From NCBI RefSeq assembly GCF_024298965.1, contig NZ_CP085193.1:11408001-11472000 (forward strand): a DNA stretch of 64,000 nucleotides. The letters run 5' to 3'. The notes beneath the pieces were generated by a model, which was given only the letters and a program-made list of their open reading frames with translations, ran no database searches and was not told the origin of the DNA. This DNA comes from Streptomyces rapamycinicus NRRL 5491 (GTDB lineage Bacteria; Actinomycetota; Actinomycetes; Streptomycetales; Streptomycetaceae). Positions 1 to 23,100 of the stretch are shown here, piece by piece. The translations under genes were made by a program, and so were the position numbers. How positions within the stretch are numbered: position 1 is the stretch's first letter; the number at the start of each line of letters is the position of its first letter.

Positions 1-14003
<14,003 letters not shown>

Positions 14004-14126
14004 TTCGCATTGCCTGACATCCTGATAGGCTCGCGCTCATTCGAAGCGCGGAAGAAAAAACGGGGAAGGCGCTCGCGGATTTCTGATGTCGCCGAAGACC
14101 TTTCCATTACTGCGGGAGGAAACATC

Positions 14127-14972
14127 ATGACGTCCAATGTCAGCGCGGTCGGTGAGCGGGTCGGCGAGTTCTACGACCAGCTGGTCGGCATGTTCGACGC
14201 CTCGCTGTACGGCCCGAACATCCATGTCGGCTACTGGAACAGCCAGGAGGACAGCACCACCCTGGCGGACGCCGCCGACCGGCTCACCGACATGATGATC
14301 GCGCGGCTGCGCATCGGCGCCGGCTCCCGGGTCCTGGACATCGGCTGCGGCTTCGGCGGGCCCGCGATCAGGCTGGCGCAGAAGACGGGTGCCGAGGTGG
14401 TGGGCGTCAGTGTCAGCCGTAAGCAGGTCGAGAAGGCCAATGAGCTGGCCGAGGCCGCCGGGGTGAGCGGCAAGGTCACCTTCCAGTACGGCGACGCGAT
14501 GGACCTGGCCTTCGACGACGGCTCCTTCGACGCCATCTGGATGCTGGAATCCGTGATGCAGATGCCCGACCGCACGGCGGCGCTCGGGGAGGCGGCCCGA
14601 GTCCTGCGCCCCGGCGGACGGCTCGCGCTCACCGACAACTACGAGCGCGAGGAGATATCCGAGGAGCGGCGGCCGGTCATCGAGAACATTCTCCAGCGGT
14701 ACCTCACCCAGCCGCCCGCGTCTTTCGAGACATACCCGGCGATGCTGCGCCAGGCCGGGCTGCGCTGTACGGAGCTGCTCGACGTCAGCGAAAGCACCAC
14801 CAAGCAGTCGGTCCGGCGGCTCGGTGAGGCCATGGCCCAGAACATGGAGCAGCTGGCGTCCAAGGTCGACCCGGAGGTCTTCAACAAGTTGAAGCCCGCC
14901 GAGGGCGAGAACATGGAAATGCCCGAGCTGGGTTATCTGATCGCCACCGCGCGGCGGCCCGAAACCGCGTAA
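14127..14972 (+). CDS. SAM-dependent methyltransferase of natural-product type
   Basis: A class I methyltransferase of 281 aa. The N-terminal pattern FYDQLVGMFDASLYG...HVGYW is typical of small-molecule O- or C-methyltransferases of the RebM/MitM/AveD kind (family knowledge). The SAM-binding motif I is VLDIGCGFGG at about residues 69-78. The start is ATG 14127, with GGGAGGA six bases upstream; an in-frame TTG at 14010 would add 39 basic residues with no good ribosome site and was not used. It lies 123 bp after the PKS stop on the same strand, before a strong terminator, so it most likely tailors the polyketide by methylating a hydroxyl or carbon. The acceptor position cannot be read from the sequence. 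Confidence 0.88.
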   Translation: MTSNVSAVGERVGEFYDQLVGMFDASLYGPNIHVGYWNSQEDSTTLADAADRLTDMMIARLRIGAGSRVLDIGCGFGGPAIRLAQKTGAEVVGVSVSRKQVEKANELAEAAGVSGKVTFQYGDAMDLAFDDGSFDAIWMLESVMQMPDRTAALGEAARVLRPGGRLALTDNYEREEISEERRPVIENILQRYLTQPPASFETYPAMLRQAGLRCTELLDVSESTTKQSVRRLGEAMAQNMEQLASKVDPEVFNKLKPAEGENMEMPELGYLIATARRPETA

Positions 14973-15001
14973 GTTCTCGGCGCCGGAATTTCCCGGTTCT
15001 C

Positions 15002-15033
15002 GTCGGGGAGTCATTCAGTCGGGGAGTCATTCA
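15002..15033 (+). repeat. Perfect 16-bp tandem duplication
   Basis: The unit GTCGGGGAGTCATTCA occurs twice without a spacer (15002-15017 and 15018-15033). It sits directly before the terminator hairpin of the PKS/methyltransferase unit and is probably a slippage duplication in untranslated DNA. Confidence 0.85.
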
Positions 15034-15062
15034 GGGGCGGGCCGGCACATTCGGCCCGCCCC
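15034..15062 (+). terminator. Terminator hairpin after the PKS-methyltransferase unit
   Basis: A perfect 11-bp inverted repeat (15034-15044 with 15052-15062) has a 7-base loop and is all G/C. It lies about 60 bp after the methyltransferase stop. There is no T-run, which is usual for Streptomyces terminators. It marks the end of the PKS transcript and separates it from the aldo/keto reductase. Confidence 0.75.
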
Positions 15063-15173
15063 TCGGCGCGGAGGCGCCGCGACGGACCACCGGGGCCACG
15101 CGGTGCGGACGTCGCATCGCCCGTGGCGTCGCCTACCGTGGGAGGCAGCCGGACAACCAGGGAGGCGGGCAGG

Positions 15174-16016
15174 ATGACCAGCGCACCGGACACCGTCCAG
15201 CTGTCCTCGGGCGAGCGGATCCCGCTGCTCGGCCAGGGCACCTGGCACATCGGTGACCGCCCCCGGCGCCGTGCCGATGAGATCGCGGCGCTGCGGCGTG
15301 GCCTCGACCTCGGAATGACCGTCGTGGACACGGCCGAGATGTACGGCAGCGGGGCCTCCGAGGAACTCGTCGGAGAGGCGATCGCCGGACGCCGCGATGA
15401 GGTGTTCCTGGTCAGCAAGGTGCTGCCCGGCCACGCCGACCGCGGCGGCACCATCGCGGCCTGCGAGGACAGCCTGCGGCGCCTCGGCACGGACCGGCTG
15501 GACCTGTATCTGCTGCACTGGCGGGGGCGGATCCCGCTGGAGGAGACCCTCGGAGCCTTCACCGAACTCACCGAGACCGGCAAGATCCGCCACTGGGGGG
15601 TGAGCAACTTCGACGCCTCCGATATGACGGATCTCGTCTCCATCCCCGGTGGCGACCGTGTCGCCGTCAATCAGGTGCTCTACAACCTCACCCGGCGCGG
15701 TGTGGAGTACGACCTCATGCCCTGGTGCCATCGGCGCGACATCCCGCTGATGGCCTATTCGCCCATCGAGCAGGGACGCCTGCCGCGCACGGGCGCGCTG
15801 CGGGAGGTCGCACGGGCCCTTGACGCGACCCCCGCTCAGGTGATGCTGGCGTGGGTGCTCCGACAGGGGGTGATGGCGATCCCCAAGGCCGGGCGGGCCG
15901 ACCATGTCGAGGAGAACCGCCCCGCGCTGGATCTCGAGCTGACGTCGGAGGACCTGGCCGCGCTGGACCGCGCCTTCCCACCGCCCACGGGGCCCGTACC
16001 CCTCGATGTCCTCTGA
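15174..16016 (+). CDS. Aldo/keto reductase
   Basis: A 280-aa NADPH-dependent aldo/keto reductase with a single (beta/alpha)8 barrel. Family residues are visible: LGQGTWHIG near the N-terminus, Asp and Tyr of the tetrad in VVDTAEMYGSG, Lys in LVSKVL, His in LLHWRG. The start is ATG 15174 with GGAGG eight bases upstream; a further-upstream in-frame ATG lacks a ribosome site. It follows the PKS terminator, so it is probably not part of the polyketide operon. The substrate is unknown; small aldehydes or ketones are the usual range of the family. Confidence 0.92.
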   Translation: MTSAPDTVQLSSGERIPLLGQGTWHIGDRPRRRADEIAALRRGLDLGMTVVDTAEMYGSGASEELVGEAIAGRRDEVFLVSKVLPGHADRGGTIAACEDSLRRLGTDRLDLYLLHWRGRIPLEETLGAFTELTETGKIRHWGVSNFDASDMTDLVSIPGGDRVAVNQVLYNLTRRGVEYDLMPWCHRRDIPLMAYSPIEQGRLPRTGALREVARALDATPAQVMLAWVLRQGVMAIPKAGRADHVEENRPALDLELTSEDLAALDRAFPPPTGPVPLDVL

Positions 16017-16069
16017 TCCACCGGCAGCGGCCTGAGCCCGTTGTCAGACGTCCGCGCTACCTTGCCGCC

Positions 16070-16771
16070 ATGACGGAATTCGTACTGGTGGCGGGTGCGT
16101 GGCTGGGGTCGTGGGCATGGGACGAGGTGGTGCCGGAGCTACGGGCGGCCGGACACGGCGCCCATGCCCTCACGCTGTCCGGACTCGCCGATAAACAGGG
16201 TGTGCCGGCCGGACAGCAGACCCACGTCCAGGACATCGTCGGCGAGGTCGAGCGCCTAGAGCTGCGCGATGTGGTCCTGGTGGGGCACAGCTACGCGGGC
16301 ATCCCGGTCGGTCAGGCCGCCGAGCGCATCGGTGACCGGCTGGCCCATGTGGTGTTCGTGGACTCCAACGTTCCGGTGGACGGTGAGTCGTTCCTGTCGG
16401 CGTGGCCCAGCGGCCGGGCCACGGTGGAGGCGTCGATGGCCGCGAACGACGGCTTCTGGGCGCCCCTGACCGAGGCCGACTGCGAGGGCCAGGGGCTCTC
16501 CGACGAGCAGATCGCGCGGTTCGTGGCCGGTTCCACGCCGCATCCGGGTGCCACGCTCTCCGAGGCCGCCGTGCTGGCGCGCCCGCTCGGCGGGCTGCCG
16601 GCCACGTACATCAAGTGCCTGCTCGACGGCGATGAGCCGATGGGCGACGCGGCCGGGCTGCTGAAGAGCGAGCACTGGCGGCTGGCCGAGATGGACACCG
16701 GCCATTGGCCGATGTTCTCCCAGCCCCGTGAGCTCGCCCGGATACTGCTCGGCTGCGCCGGGGCGTCGTGA
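16070..16771 (+). CDS. Small alpha/beta-hydrolase, esterase-like
   Basis: A 233-aa alpha/beta-hydrolase-fold protein of the short plant-esterase/hydroxynitrile-lyase-like type. The nucleophile elbow GHSYAG lies at about residues 68-73, and the likely catalytic His is in the C-terminal DTGHWPMF. The N-terminus FVLVAGAWLGSW matches the first strand and oxyanion loop of this group. The start is ATG 16070, chosen because the family fold begins there; longer in-frame readings run back into the previous gene. It is 53 bp after the aldo/keto reductase on the same strand and may be co-transcribed with it. The substrate is not predictable. Confidence 0.88.
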   Translation: MTEFVLVAGAWLGSWAWDEVVPELRAAGHGAHALTLSGLADKQGVPAGQQTHVQDIVGEVERLELRDVVLVGHSYAGIPVGQAAERIGDRLAHVVFVDSNVPVDGESFLSAWPSGRATVEASMAANDGFWAPLTEADCEGQGLSDEQIARFVAGSTPHPGATLSEAAVLARPLGGLPATYIKCLLDGDEPMGDAAGLLKSEHWRLAEMDTGHWPMFSQPRELARILLGCAGAS

Positions 16772-16791
16772 CCCCGCACCACGCCTGACGG

Positions 16792-16828
16792 GCGATGGCA
16801 CACGGCGGGCCGCGCCGTGTGCCATCGC
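16792..16828. terminator. Perfect bidirectional terminator between convergent genes
   Basis: A 16-bp perfect inverted repeat (16792-16807 with 16813-16828) has a 5-base loop. It lies between the plus-strand hydrolase, which ends at 16771, and the minus-strand secreted protein, which ends at 16842, so it can serve both transcripts. Confidence 0.9.
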
Positions 16829-16841
16829 ACCGCCGGAGCGG

Positions 16842-17531
16842 TCACTCGCAGCCGTACCGCCAGTTCCACCCCACGAAGGTGTGCCGCAGCTCCACATCGA
16901 AGCGGCAGCTCGCCGTCCCGTCCGCCTTCAACTGGACATACGAGTGGTGGGTGTTGTCGTACCAGTCGCCGGTCGGGTCGAAGACCCCCTTGTACGCGAA
17001 GTCGGCGTGTGCCTCGGAGTTGACCTCGGCGCAGTCCGTGACGCAGTCGTCCTTCGCGTTCTGCGAGGTGAGCGACCAACCGGCGTCCCACGGCTCGCGG
17101 TTCCACTCCTGGGTGGCCGTGGTGGCGCCCGTGGTGACGCGCCCGTTCGCCGTGTCCCATGAGGAGGCGGTGTACAGGCCCGTCATCCGGATGTTGCAGC
17201 AGTCGTACATCTCGTTCCAGCCACGCAGCTGATGGCCGGCGGCGGTGGCTGCCGTGGCGGCGCTCCCGGCAGCGGCCGCGGTGCGGGCCGAGCGGGCCGA
17301 CGCCGGGCCGTGCCGGACGGAGACCCGCTCCGGCTTGCAGTCGGCGCCAATGGTGATCTGCCCCGAAACGGCCTGGCCGGGCGCCGGAGCGGGGAGCTCG
17401 CCGGTCAGCCGGACACCGTCACAGGACTTCGGCGCCGGGTCGGACTCCTGCGCCGTCGCCACTGTCGCGCCGCCCAGGAGCGCCGCCAGGGAGACGGCCG
17501 ACACGGCCGCGATGCTTAACCGGCTGTTCAC
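16842..17531 (-). CDS. Secreted cysteine-rich protein of unknown function
   Basis: A 229-aa protein with a Sec signal peptide: a short basic start, hydrophobic core AAVSAVSLAALLGG, likely cleavage after ATVATA. The mature part has eight cysteines, including a CC pair and a CxxxC pair (about positions 110 and 163-167), enough for four disulfides. An Ala/Thr-rich linker separates a small N-terminal portion from a C-terminal domain rich in Trp, Asn, Asp and Tyr. The start is GTG 17531 with AAGGGG upstream. I do not recognise the family; the C-terminal domain could be a small beta-sandwich. It stands alone and converges on the hydrolase. Confidence 0.8.
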   Translation of the reverse strand: MNSRLSIAAVSAVSLAALLGGATVATAQESDPAPKSCDGVRLTGELPAPAPGQAVSGQITIGADCKPERVSVRHGPASARSARTAAAAGSAATAATAAGHQLRGWNEMYDCCNIRMTGLYTASSWDTANGRVTTGATTATQEWNREPWDAGWSLTSQNAKDDCVTDCAEVNSEAHADFAYKGVFDPTGDWYDNTHHSYVQLKADGTASCRFDVELRHTFVGWNWRYGCE

Positions 17532-17756
17532 TTCTCACGCCCCTTGATCCGATGATCCATGCGATCCGAAACGGGCGGCGCGCCTCGGTGCCGATGCGCC
17601 GCCAGGTCACGCGGATGATCGTAACGGCGGCCGTACGAGGCGGCGGGGGAGTGGGAAAGGTTGGCAGGAAGGTGGCAGCGTGGTCCCCGCCCGGCCGCGT
17701 CCACGACACCACAGGCCACGGCTGGGGTACACTGCCGGGGTCCTGTTGTCTCCGAT

Positions 17757-17991
17757 AGAGGTGGACGTTGCGTATCTGAGGTTCGCGATCATCGCGCGGT
17801 ACGGCACAAGCCGTAGCCCGTCACGCCGTAGTCGGCCTTCCTGCCGCCCGTGACCCGCGTGGATGCGACCTCGGTGCATACGCCGTCCCTCACCCTCCGG
17901 AGGGCCGCACCCCCCATTTCCCGGCTTGGTCGCCGCGTGGTGCTCGCATACGTAGCCCCTTGTTCACAGCGCTTACGAATGCGAGAACACC
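17757..17991 (+). promoter_or_regulatory. Long leader of the ABC-F gene with possible upstream ORF
   Basis: The 460 bp between 17532 and 17991 hold no full gene. A GAGGTGG ribosome-site-like stretch at 17758-17764 precedes a tiny TTG-CGT-ATC-TGA frame (17768-17779). An overlapping 30-codon GTG frame runs 17761-17853. A palindrome CCCTCCGGAGGG lies at 17893-17904. Genes for ABC-F resistance proteins are often controlled by ribosome-mediated attenuation through such leaders (family knowledge). Whether this one works is inference; no clear terminator/antiterminator pair was worked out. Confidence 0.3.
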
Positions 17992-19674
17992 ATGGCAGCA
18001 TCCACCACCCCCAGCGCCTCCGTGACCTGCTCGGCCGTGTCCTTCCAGTGGGCCGACGGCACGCCCGTCTTCGACGGGCTCTCGCTCGGTATCGGGCGGG
18101 GCCGCACCGGTCTCGTCGGCACCAACGGCAGTGGCAAGTCCACCCTGCTGCGGTTGATCGCCGGCCGGCTGCGCCCCACCGAGGGGTCGGTGACCGTCGG
18201 TGGCAGCCTCGCCCACCTTCCGCAGAACATCACCCTGGACACCACCCTCCGCGTGGACCAGGCGCTGGGCATCGCCGAGCGGCGCGCCGCGCTGCGCGCC
18301 ATCGAGGCCGGAGACGTCGACGAGGCCCACTTCGAGACGATCGGCGACGACTGGGACGTCGAGGAGCGGGCCCTGGCGACACTGGGCTCACTCGGGCTCG
18401 GCGATGTCGAACTGGACCGCACCGTCGGCCATCTGTCCGGCGGGGAGACCGTACTGCTGCGCCTGGCCGCCCTGCTCCTGGAGCGCCCGGACGTCCTGCT
18501 GCTCGACGAACCCACCAACAACCTCGACCTGTTCGCGCGGCGCCGGCTCTACGACGCCGTCGACTCCTGGCGCTCCGGTGTGCTGATCGTGGTCAGCCAC
18601 GACCGTGAGCTGCTGGAGCGGGTGGACCGCATCGCCGAACTGCGGTCCGGGTCGGTGACCTGGTACGGCGGCGGCTGGTCCGCCTACCAGGAGGCGCTGG
18701 CCACCCAGCAGGAGGCGGCCGCGCGCATGCTGCGGGCCGCGGAGGCGGATGTGCGGCGGCAAAAGCGCGAACTGGAGGAGACCCATATCAAACTGGCACG
18801 CCGTCAGCGGCACAGCAAGAAGATGGACGTCGAGCGACGAGCCCCGAGGATCGTCGCCGGTGCCCGTAAGCGGGCCGCGCAGGAGTCGGCGGGCAAGCTC
18901 CGCGATCTGCACGAAGACCGCCTCCACGAGGCGCGCGAGCGACGTGAGGAGGCCGCGGACGCGGTCCGCGACGACGTCGAGATCCGGGTGAGCCTGCCGC
19001 ACACCGCCGTGCCCGCGGGCCGTACCGTGCTCAGCCTGAGTGAACTGCGCCCCGTGTACGGCGCGTTGCGCGATGCCACCCTCCATGTGCACGGGCCCGA
19101 ACGCATCGCGCTGGTCGGGCGCAACGGAGCCGGCAAGACGACACTGCTGCGCACCCTCACCGGCGAACTCGACCCGCTGTCGGGGGAGGCCAGGACGTAC
19201 GTACCGCTGCGGTTCCTCCCCCAGCGGCTGGATGTGCTGGACGACGAGCTGAGCGTGGCGGCGAACGTGGCGAGCCGGGCGCCCGGTGTCACCGACAACC
19301 ACATCCGTGCCCAGCTCGCGCGCTTCCTCTTCAAGGGGGCACGAGCGGAGCAGCCGGCGGGCACCCTCTCCGGTGGGGAACGCTTCCGGGCCGCACTCGC
19401 GGCCACCATGCTCGCCGCACCGGCCCCGCAACTGCTGATGCTCGACGAGCCGACCAACAACCTCGACCTGGCCAGTGTGCGACAGCTGACGAGCGCGCTG
19501 GATTCCTACCAGGGCGCGCTCGTGGTCGCCAGCCACGATCTGCCGTTCCTGGAGTCGGTCGGCATCACCCGGTGGCTGCTGGTCGGCGAGGAGCTGCGGG
19601 ACATCGCCGCCGATGAGGTCCGGGAGGTGCTCGGGACGACATCCGAGGCAGGGGAAGTGACGGAAACGGGCTGA
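17992..19674 (+). CDS. ABC-F family ATPase, probable antibiotic ribosome-protection protein
   Basis: A 560-aa soluble protein with two ABC ATPase domains and no membrane segments. Cassette one: Walker A GTNGSGKST, signature LSGGE, Walker B LLLDEPTNNLD. Cassette two: GRNGAGKTT, LSGGER, LMLDEPTNNLD. Between them is a long charged helical linker, about residues 240-330, the segment that reaches into the ribosomal tunnel region in this family. Actinomycete antibiotic-resistance ABC-F proteins of the Are group dislodge macrolides, lincosamides or pleuromutilins from the ribosome (family knowledge). Its place between a PKS and a second synthase suggests self-resistance, but the drug is unknown. The start ATG 17992 has only a weak GAGAA upstream. 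Confidence 0.93.
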   Translation: MAASTTPSASVTCSAVSFQWADGTPVFDGLSLGIGRGRTGLVGTNGSGKSTLLRLIAGRLRPTEGSVTVGGSLAHLPQNITLDTTLRVDQALGIAERRAALRAIEAGDVDEAHFETIGDDWDVEERALATLGSLGLGDVELDRTVGHLSGGETVLLRLAALLLERPDVLLLDEPTNNLDLFARRRLYDAVDSWRSGVLIVVSHDRELLERVDRIAELRSGSVTWYGGGWSAYQEALATQQEAAARMLRAAEADVRRQKRELEETHIKLARRQRHSKKMDVERRAPRIVAGARKRAAQESAGKLRDLHEDRLHEARERREEAADAVRDDVEIRVSLPHTAVPAGRTVLSLSELRPVYGALRDATLHVHGPERIALVGRNGAGKTTLLRTLTGELDPLSGEARTYVPLRFLPQRLDVLDDELSVAANVASRAPGVTDNHIRAQLARFLFKGARAEQPAGTLSGGERFRAALAATMLAAPAPQLLMLDEPTNNLDLASVRQLTSALDSYQGALVVASHDLPFLESVGITRWLLVGEELRDIAADEVREVLGTTSEAGEVTETG

Positions 19675-19710
19675 GGCCGGGCTCCTCCGGAAACCGGCTG
19701 AGGCCGAGCC
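19661..19710 (+). repeat. Imperfect direct repeat across the ABC-F stop codon
   Basis: A unit of about 22 bp (CGGAAAC.GGCTGAGGCCG.GC) occurs at 19661-19682 and again at 19689-19710. The first copy contains the TGA stop. No function is evident. Confidence 0.6.
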
Positions 19711-19877
19711 GTCTGCGATCTCCCCGAGGGCGGGGCGCGCCGCTTGCCCCCAGGCCGGGCGTCCCGCCGCTCCCTTCCGCAGCCGAAATTCGCGACAGCG
19801 AAATGAGGATCCGATGTCCGCGCAGGTTAAGGCGCATTCAAGGTTCACTCATGCGCCTCGGCCTACCTTCGAAAACG

Positions 19878-19895
19878 ATCTCGTTCGCACGAGAT
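19878..19895. promoter_or_regulatory. Operator-like dyad upstream of the PUFA-like operon
   Basis: ATCTCGT and ACGAGAT form a perfect 7-bp inverted repeat with a 4-base spacer (19878-19884, 19889-19895), in an AT-richer stretch. It looks like a regulator binding site. No regulator gene lies next to the operon, so the protein that would bind here is unknown. Confidence 0.45.
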
Positions 19896-19997
19896 ATATG
19901 AACGTTTAACAGGGGGGAGAGAAGGTGGCGACGCGGCCCGTGTCCTCGCGCCTGGCGAGATTCAGCCCGTCGCGGCGAGAGCGTGAACGACTGCTTG

Positions 19998-20027
19998 TTG
20001 ACTCTTCAGTAATAACGTGGCTAATTT
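19998..20027 (+). promoter_or_regulatory. Candidate promoter of the PUFA-like operon
   Basis: TTGACT at 19998-20003 and TAATTT at 20022-20027 are separated by 18 bp. This is a fair match to a vegetative-type Streptomyces promoter, about 100 bp before the preferred start at 20126. The 19675-20125 interval holds no other gene that I can support. Confidence 0.45.
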
Positions 20028-20125
20028 CAGTCGGCGCCGTTTCGCGGGATTGCCATGCCATACGTTCGACATGCCTTGCCCGAATTATCTCCATTTCCTG
20101 CCGCGCTAGCGATTTTGGAGAAAAC

Positions 20126-23100
20126 ATGTCAACCGCCGTGGACGCAGGCGATCTTGTCATCGGCATCACTCCGTTCGGGGAACCGGACGCCAGACTCGCC
20201 GCGGCGGTCAGCCGCGCGGGCGGACTCGGCGTCCTCGACCTGGGAACGACGGGCCGTGCGGCCCTCCAGGCATGGGAGGACGTCGGCGAGTGGGTGGCCG
20301 ACGGCCGGTACGGTGTGCGGGTCGCGGCGGGCTGCCGCCTCACCCCCGCGGACCTCCTGGACGCCCCGCCCACCGGCGCCCCCACCGGCGCCCCCACCGG
20401 CGGCTCGCACGGTGGCCTGCCCGGTCCGCATACGGTGGTGCTCGGCGTGGACTCGCCCTGGCCGGTGGAGGCCGTTGCCGACCGCTGCCGTGTGCTGGCC
20501 GAGGTCACCGACCTGGACGAGGCGCTCGAAGCCATCCGCGCCGGGGCACACGGGCTGATCGCCAGGGGGAGCGAGAGCGGCGGCCGGATCGGTCCGCTGG
20601 GCACCTTCGTCCTGCTCCAGCGGCTCCTCGCCGACCCCCGGGTGTCCTTACCGGTGTGGGCCTGCGGCGGCATCGGCCCGAGCACCGCCGCCGCGTCCGT
20701 GCTCGGCGGCGCGGCCGGGGTCGTCCTCGACACCCAGCTGGCCCTGCTCGCCGAATCGGGGCTCCCGGAGGACCGCGCCGCCGCCATCCGCTCCATGGAC
20801 GGCTCCGAGACCACCGTCCTCGACGGACACCGGATCCTGCGCCGCCGGGGGCGCGGTCCGCATACCGGACCCGATCTGGCGATAGGTCAGGATGGCTTTC
20901 TGGCCACGCGGTTGGCCGAGCGGTGGCGGGATGTCGGCCGCACCGTCCGGGGCATCACGGACGCCGTCCGGGAGGCAGCGCACGAGGCCGCACGGAACGG
21001 CTCCGCGGTCGTCTCGGGACTGCGCCCCGGCGCCCCGCTGAGTACCCGGCTCGGCACCCGGCTGCCCCTCGCACAGGGCCCGATGACCCGGGTCAGCGAC
21101 CAGGGCGCGTTCGCCTCCGCCGTCGCCGCCGGGGGAGCACTGCCGTTCATCGCGCTCGCCCTGGCCGGACGCGAGCAGGCGCGCACGATCCTGGAGGAGG
21201 CCGCGGCCGCGCTGGACGGACGCCCCTGGGGCGTCGGCGTCCTCGGCTTCGCACCCGAGGAGATCAGAAACGCCCAGCTCCAGGCCGTACGGGAGGTCCG
21301 CCCCAGCCACGCGATCATCGCGGGCGGACGGCCGTCCCAGGCCAAGGCGCTGGAGCGGGACGGCATCGCCACCTTTCTGCATGTGCCCTCGCCGGGGCTG
21401 CTGCGCCAGTACCTCCGGGCCGGGGCCCGGCGGTTCGTCTTCGAGGGCTCCGAATGCGGCGGCCATGTGGGGCCGCGCAACAGCTTCCCGCTGTGGGAGG
21501 CCCAGATCGCCGTCATCGAGGACTTCCTCGACGAGGCCGCACACGACCCGCGTCACACGGCGGGCACGGACGGCGTCGGCGGGACGGGCGGGACCGAGTC
21601 CACCGACGGCGCGGGTGTCGAGATCTTCTTCGCCGGGGGAGTGCACGACGAACGCTCCGCCGCGATGGTGGCCGCGCTCGCGGCCCCGCTCACCCGGCGC
21701 GGCGTCGCCGTCGGCTCGCTCATGGGCACCGCGTATCTGTTCACCGAGGAGGCGGTGGCACACGGCGCCGTACAGCCGCTCTTCCAGCGCCGGGTGGTGG
21801 CCGCCGAGCACACGGTGCTGCTGGAAACCGCCCCCGGCCATGCCACACGCTGCGTGCCCAGCCCCTTCACCGAGAGCTTCGGCACCGTGAAGGAGCGGCT
21901 GCGGAACGACGGCCTGCCGGACCGGGAGGTCTGGGAGCGGCTGGAGCGGCTGAATGTGGGACGGCTGAGGATCGCCAGCAAGGGCATGGACCGCGGGCCC
22001 GACGGCGCGTTGGCCCCGGTGGATGAGGAAGGCCAGCTCAGCGGCGGGATGTTCATGGCCGGGCAGGTGGCCGTGATGCGTTCGGCCACCACCACGATCG
22101 CCGCACTGCACCATGCGGTGGGCCCCGGCGCCGCCGACTTCCTCACCGCACGCGCGGAGGCGGTGTGCGAGCGCCTGGGCGTGGCCACGGCCCCGGCGGC
22201 GGCCGAGCCGCCCGCGCCGCTGGACGTGGCCGTCGTCGGCATGGCGTGCATGTTTCCGCAGGCACCCGACCTCGCCGCGTTCTGGGCCAACGTGGTGGGC
22301 GGTGTGGACGCCGTCACCGAGGTACCCGCCGAGCGCTGGGACCCCGCCGTCCACTACACGGGCGACAAGGACGGCGCCTCCGCCTCCCAATGGGGCGGCT
22401 TTCTGCCGCCCATCCCCTTCGACCCGCTGCGCTACGGCATCCCCCCGGCCTCGCTCGGCAGCATCGAACCCGTACAGCTGCTGGCCCTGGAGGCCGCCCG
22501 CCGGGCCCTGGACGACGCCGGATACGGCGACCCCGGCGACGGCGGCCGGGCCTTCGAACGCTCCCGCACCTCCGTGGTGTTCGGCGCCGAGGCGGGCAGC
22601 GACCTGTCCAACGCCCAGACGCTGCGCGCCGTCCTGCCGTCCTACGTCCACGAGGTGCCGCAGGCCCTGGCGGACCAGCTGCCCCGGCTCACCGAGGACT
22701 CCTTCCCCGGCATGCTCGCCAACGTCATCTCCGGCCGGATCGCCAACCGGCTCGACCTCGGCGGCGCCAACTACACCGTGGACGCGGCCTGCGCGTCATC
22801 GCTGGCCGCCGTGGACGTGGCCTGCAAGGAGCTGACCGGGGGCACCAGCGACCTCGTGCTGTGCGGCGGAGCCGATCTGCACAACGGCATCAACGACTAT
22901 GTGCTCTTCTCCTCCGTGCACGCCCTCTCCCCGACGGGCCGGTCCCGGACCTTCGACAGCTCGGCCGACGGGATCGCGCTCGGTGAGGGCGTCGCCTGCG
23001 TCGTTCTCAAACGGCTGGCCGACGCCGAACGGGACGGCGACCGCGTCTACGCCGTCATCAAGGGCGTCGGATCCTCCAGCGACGGCCGCTCGCTGGGGCT

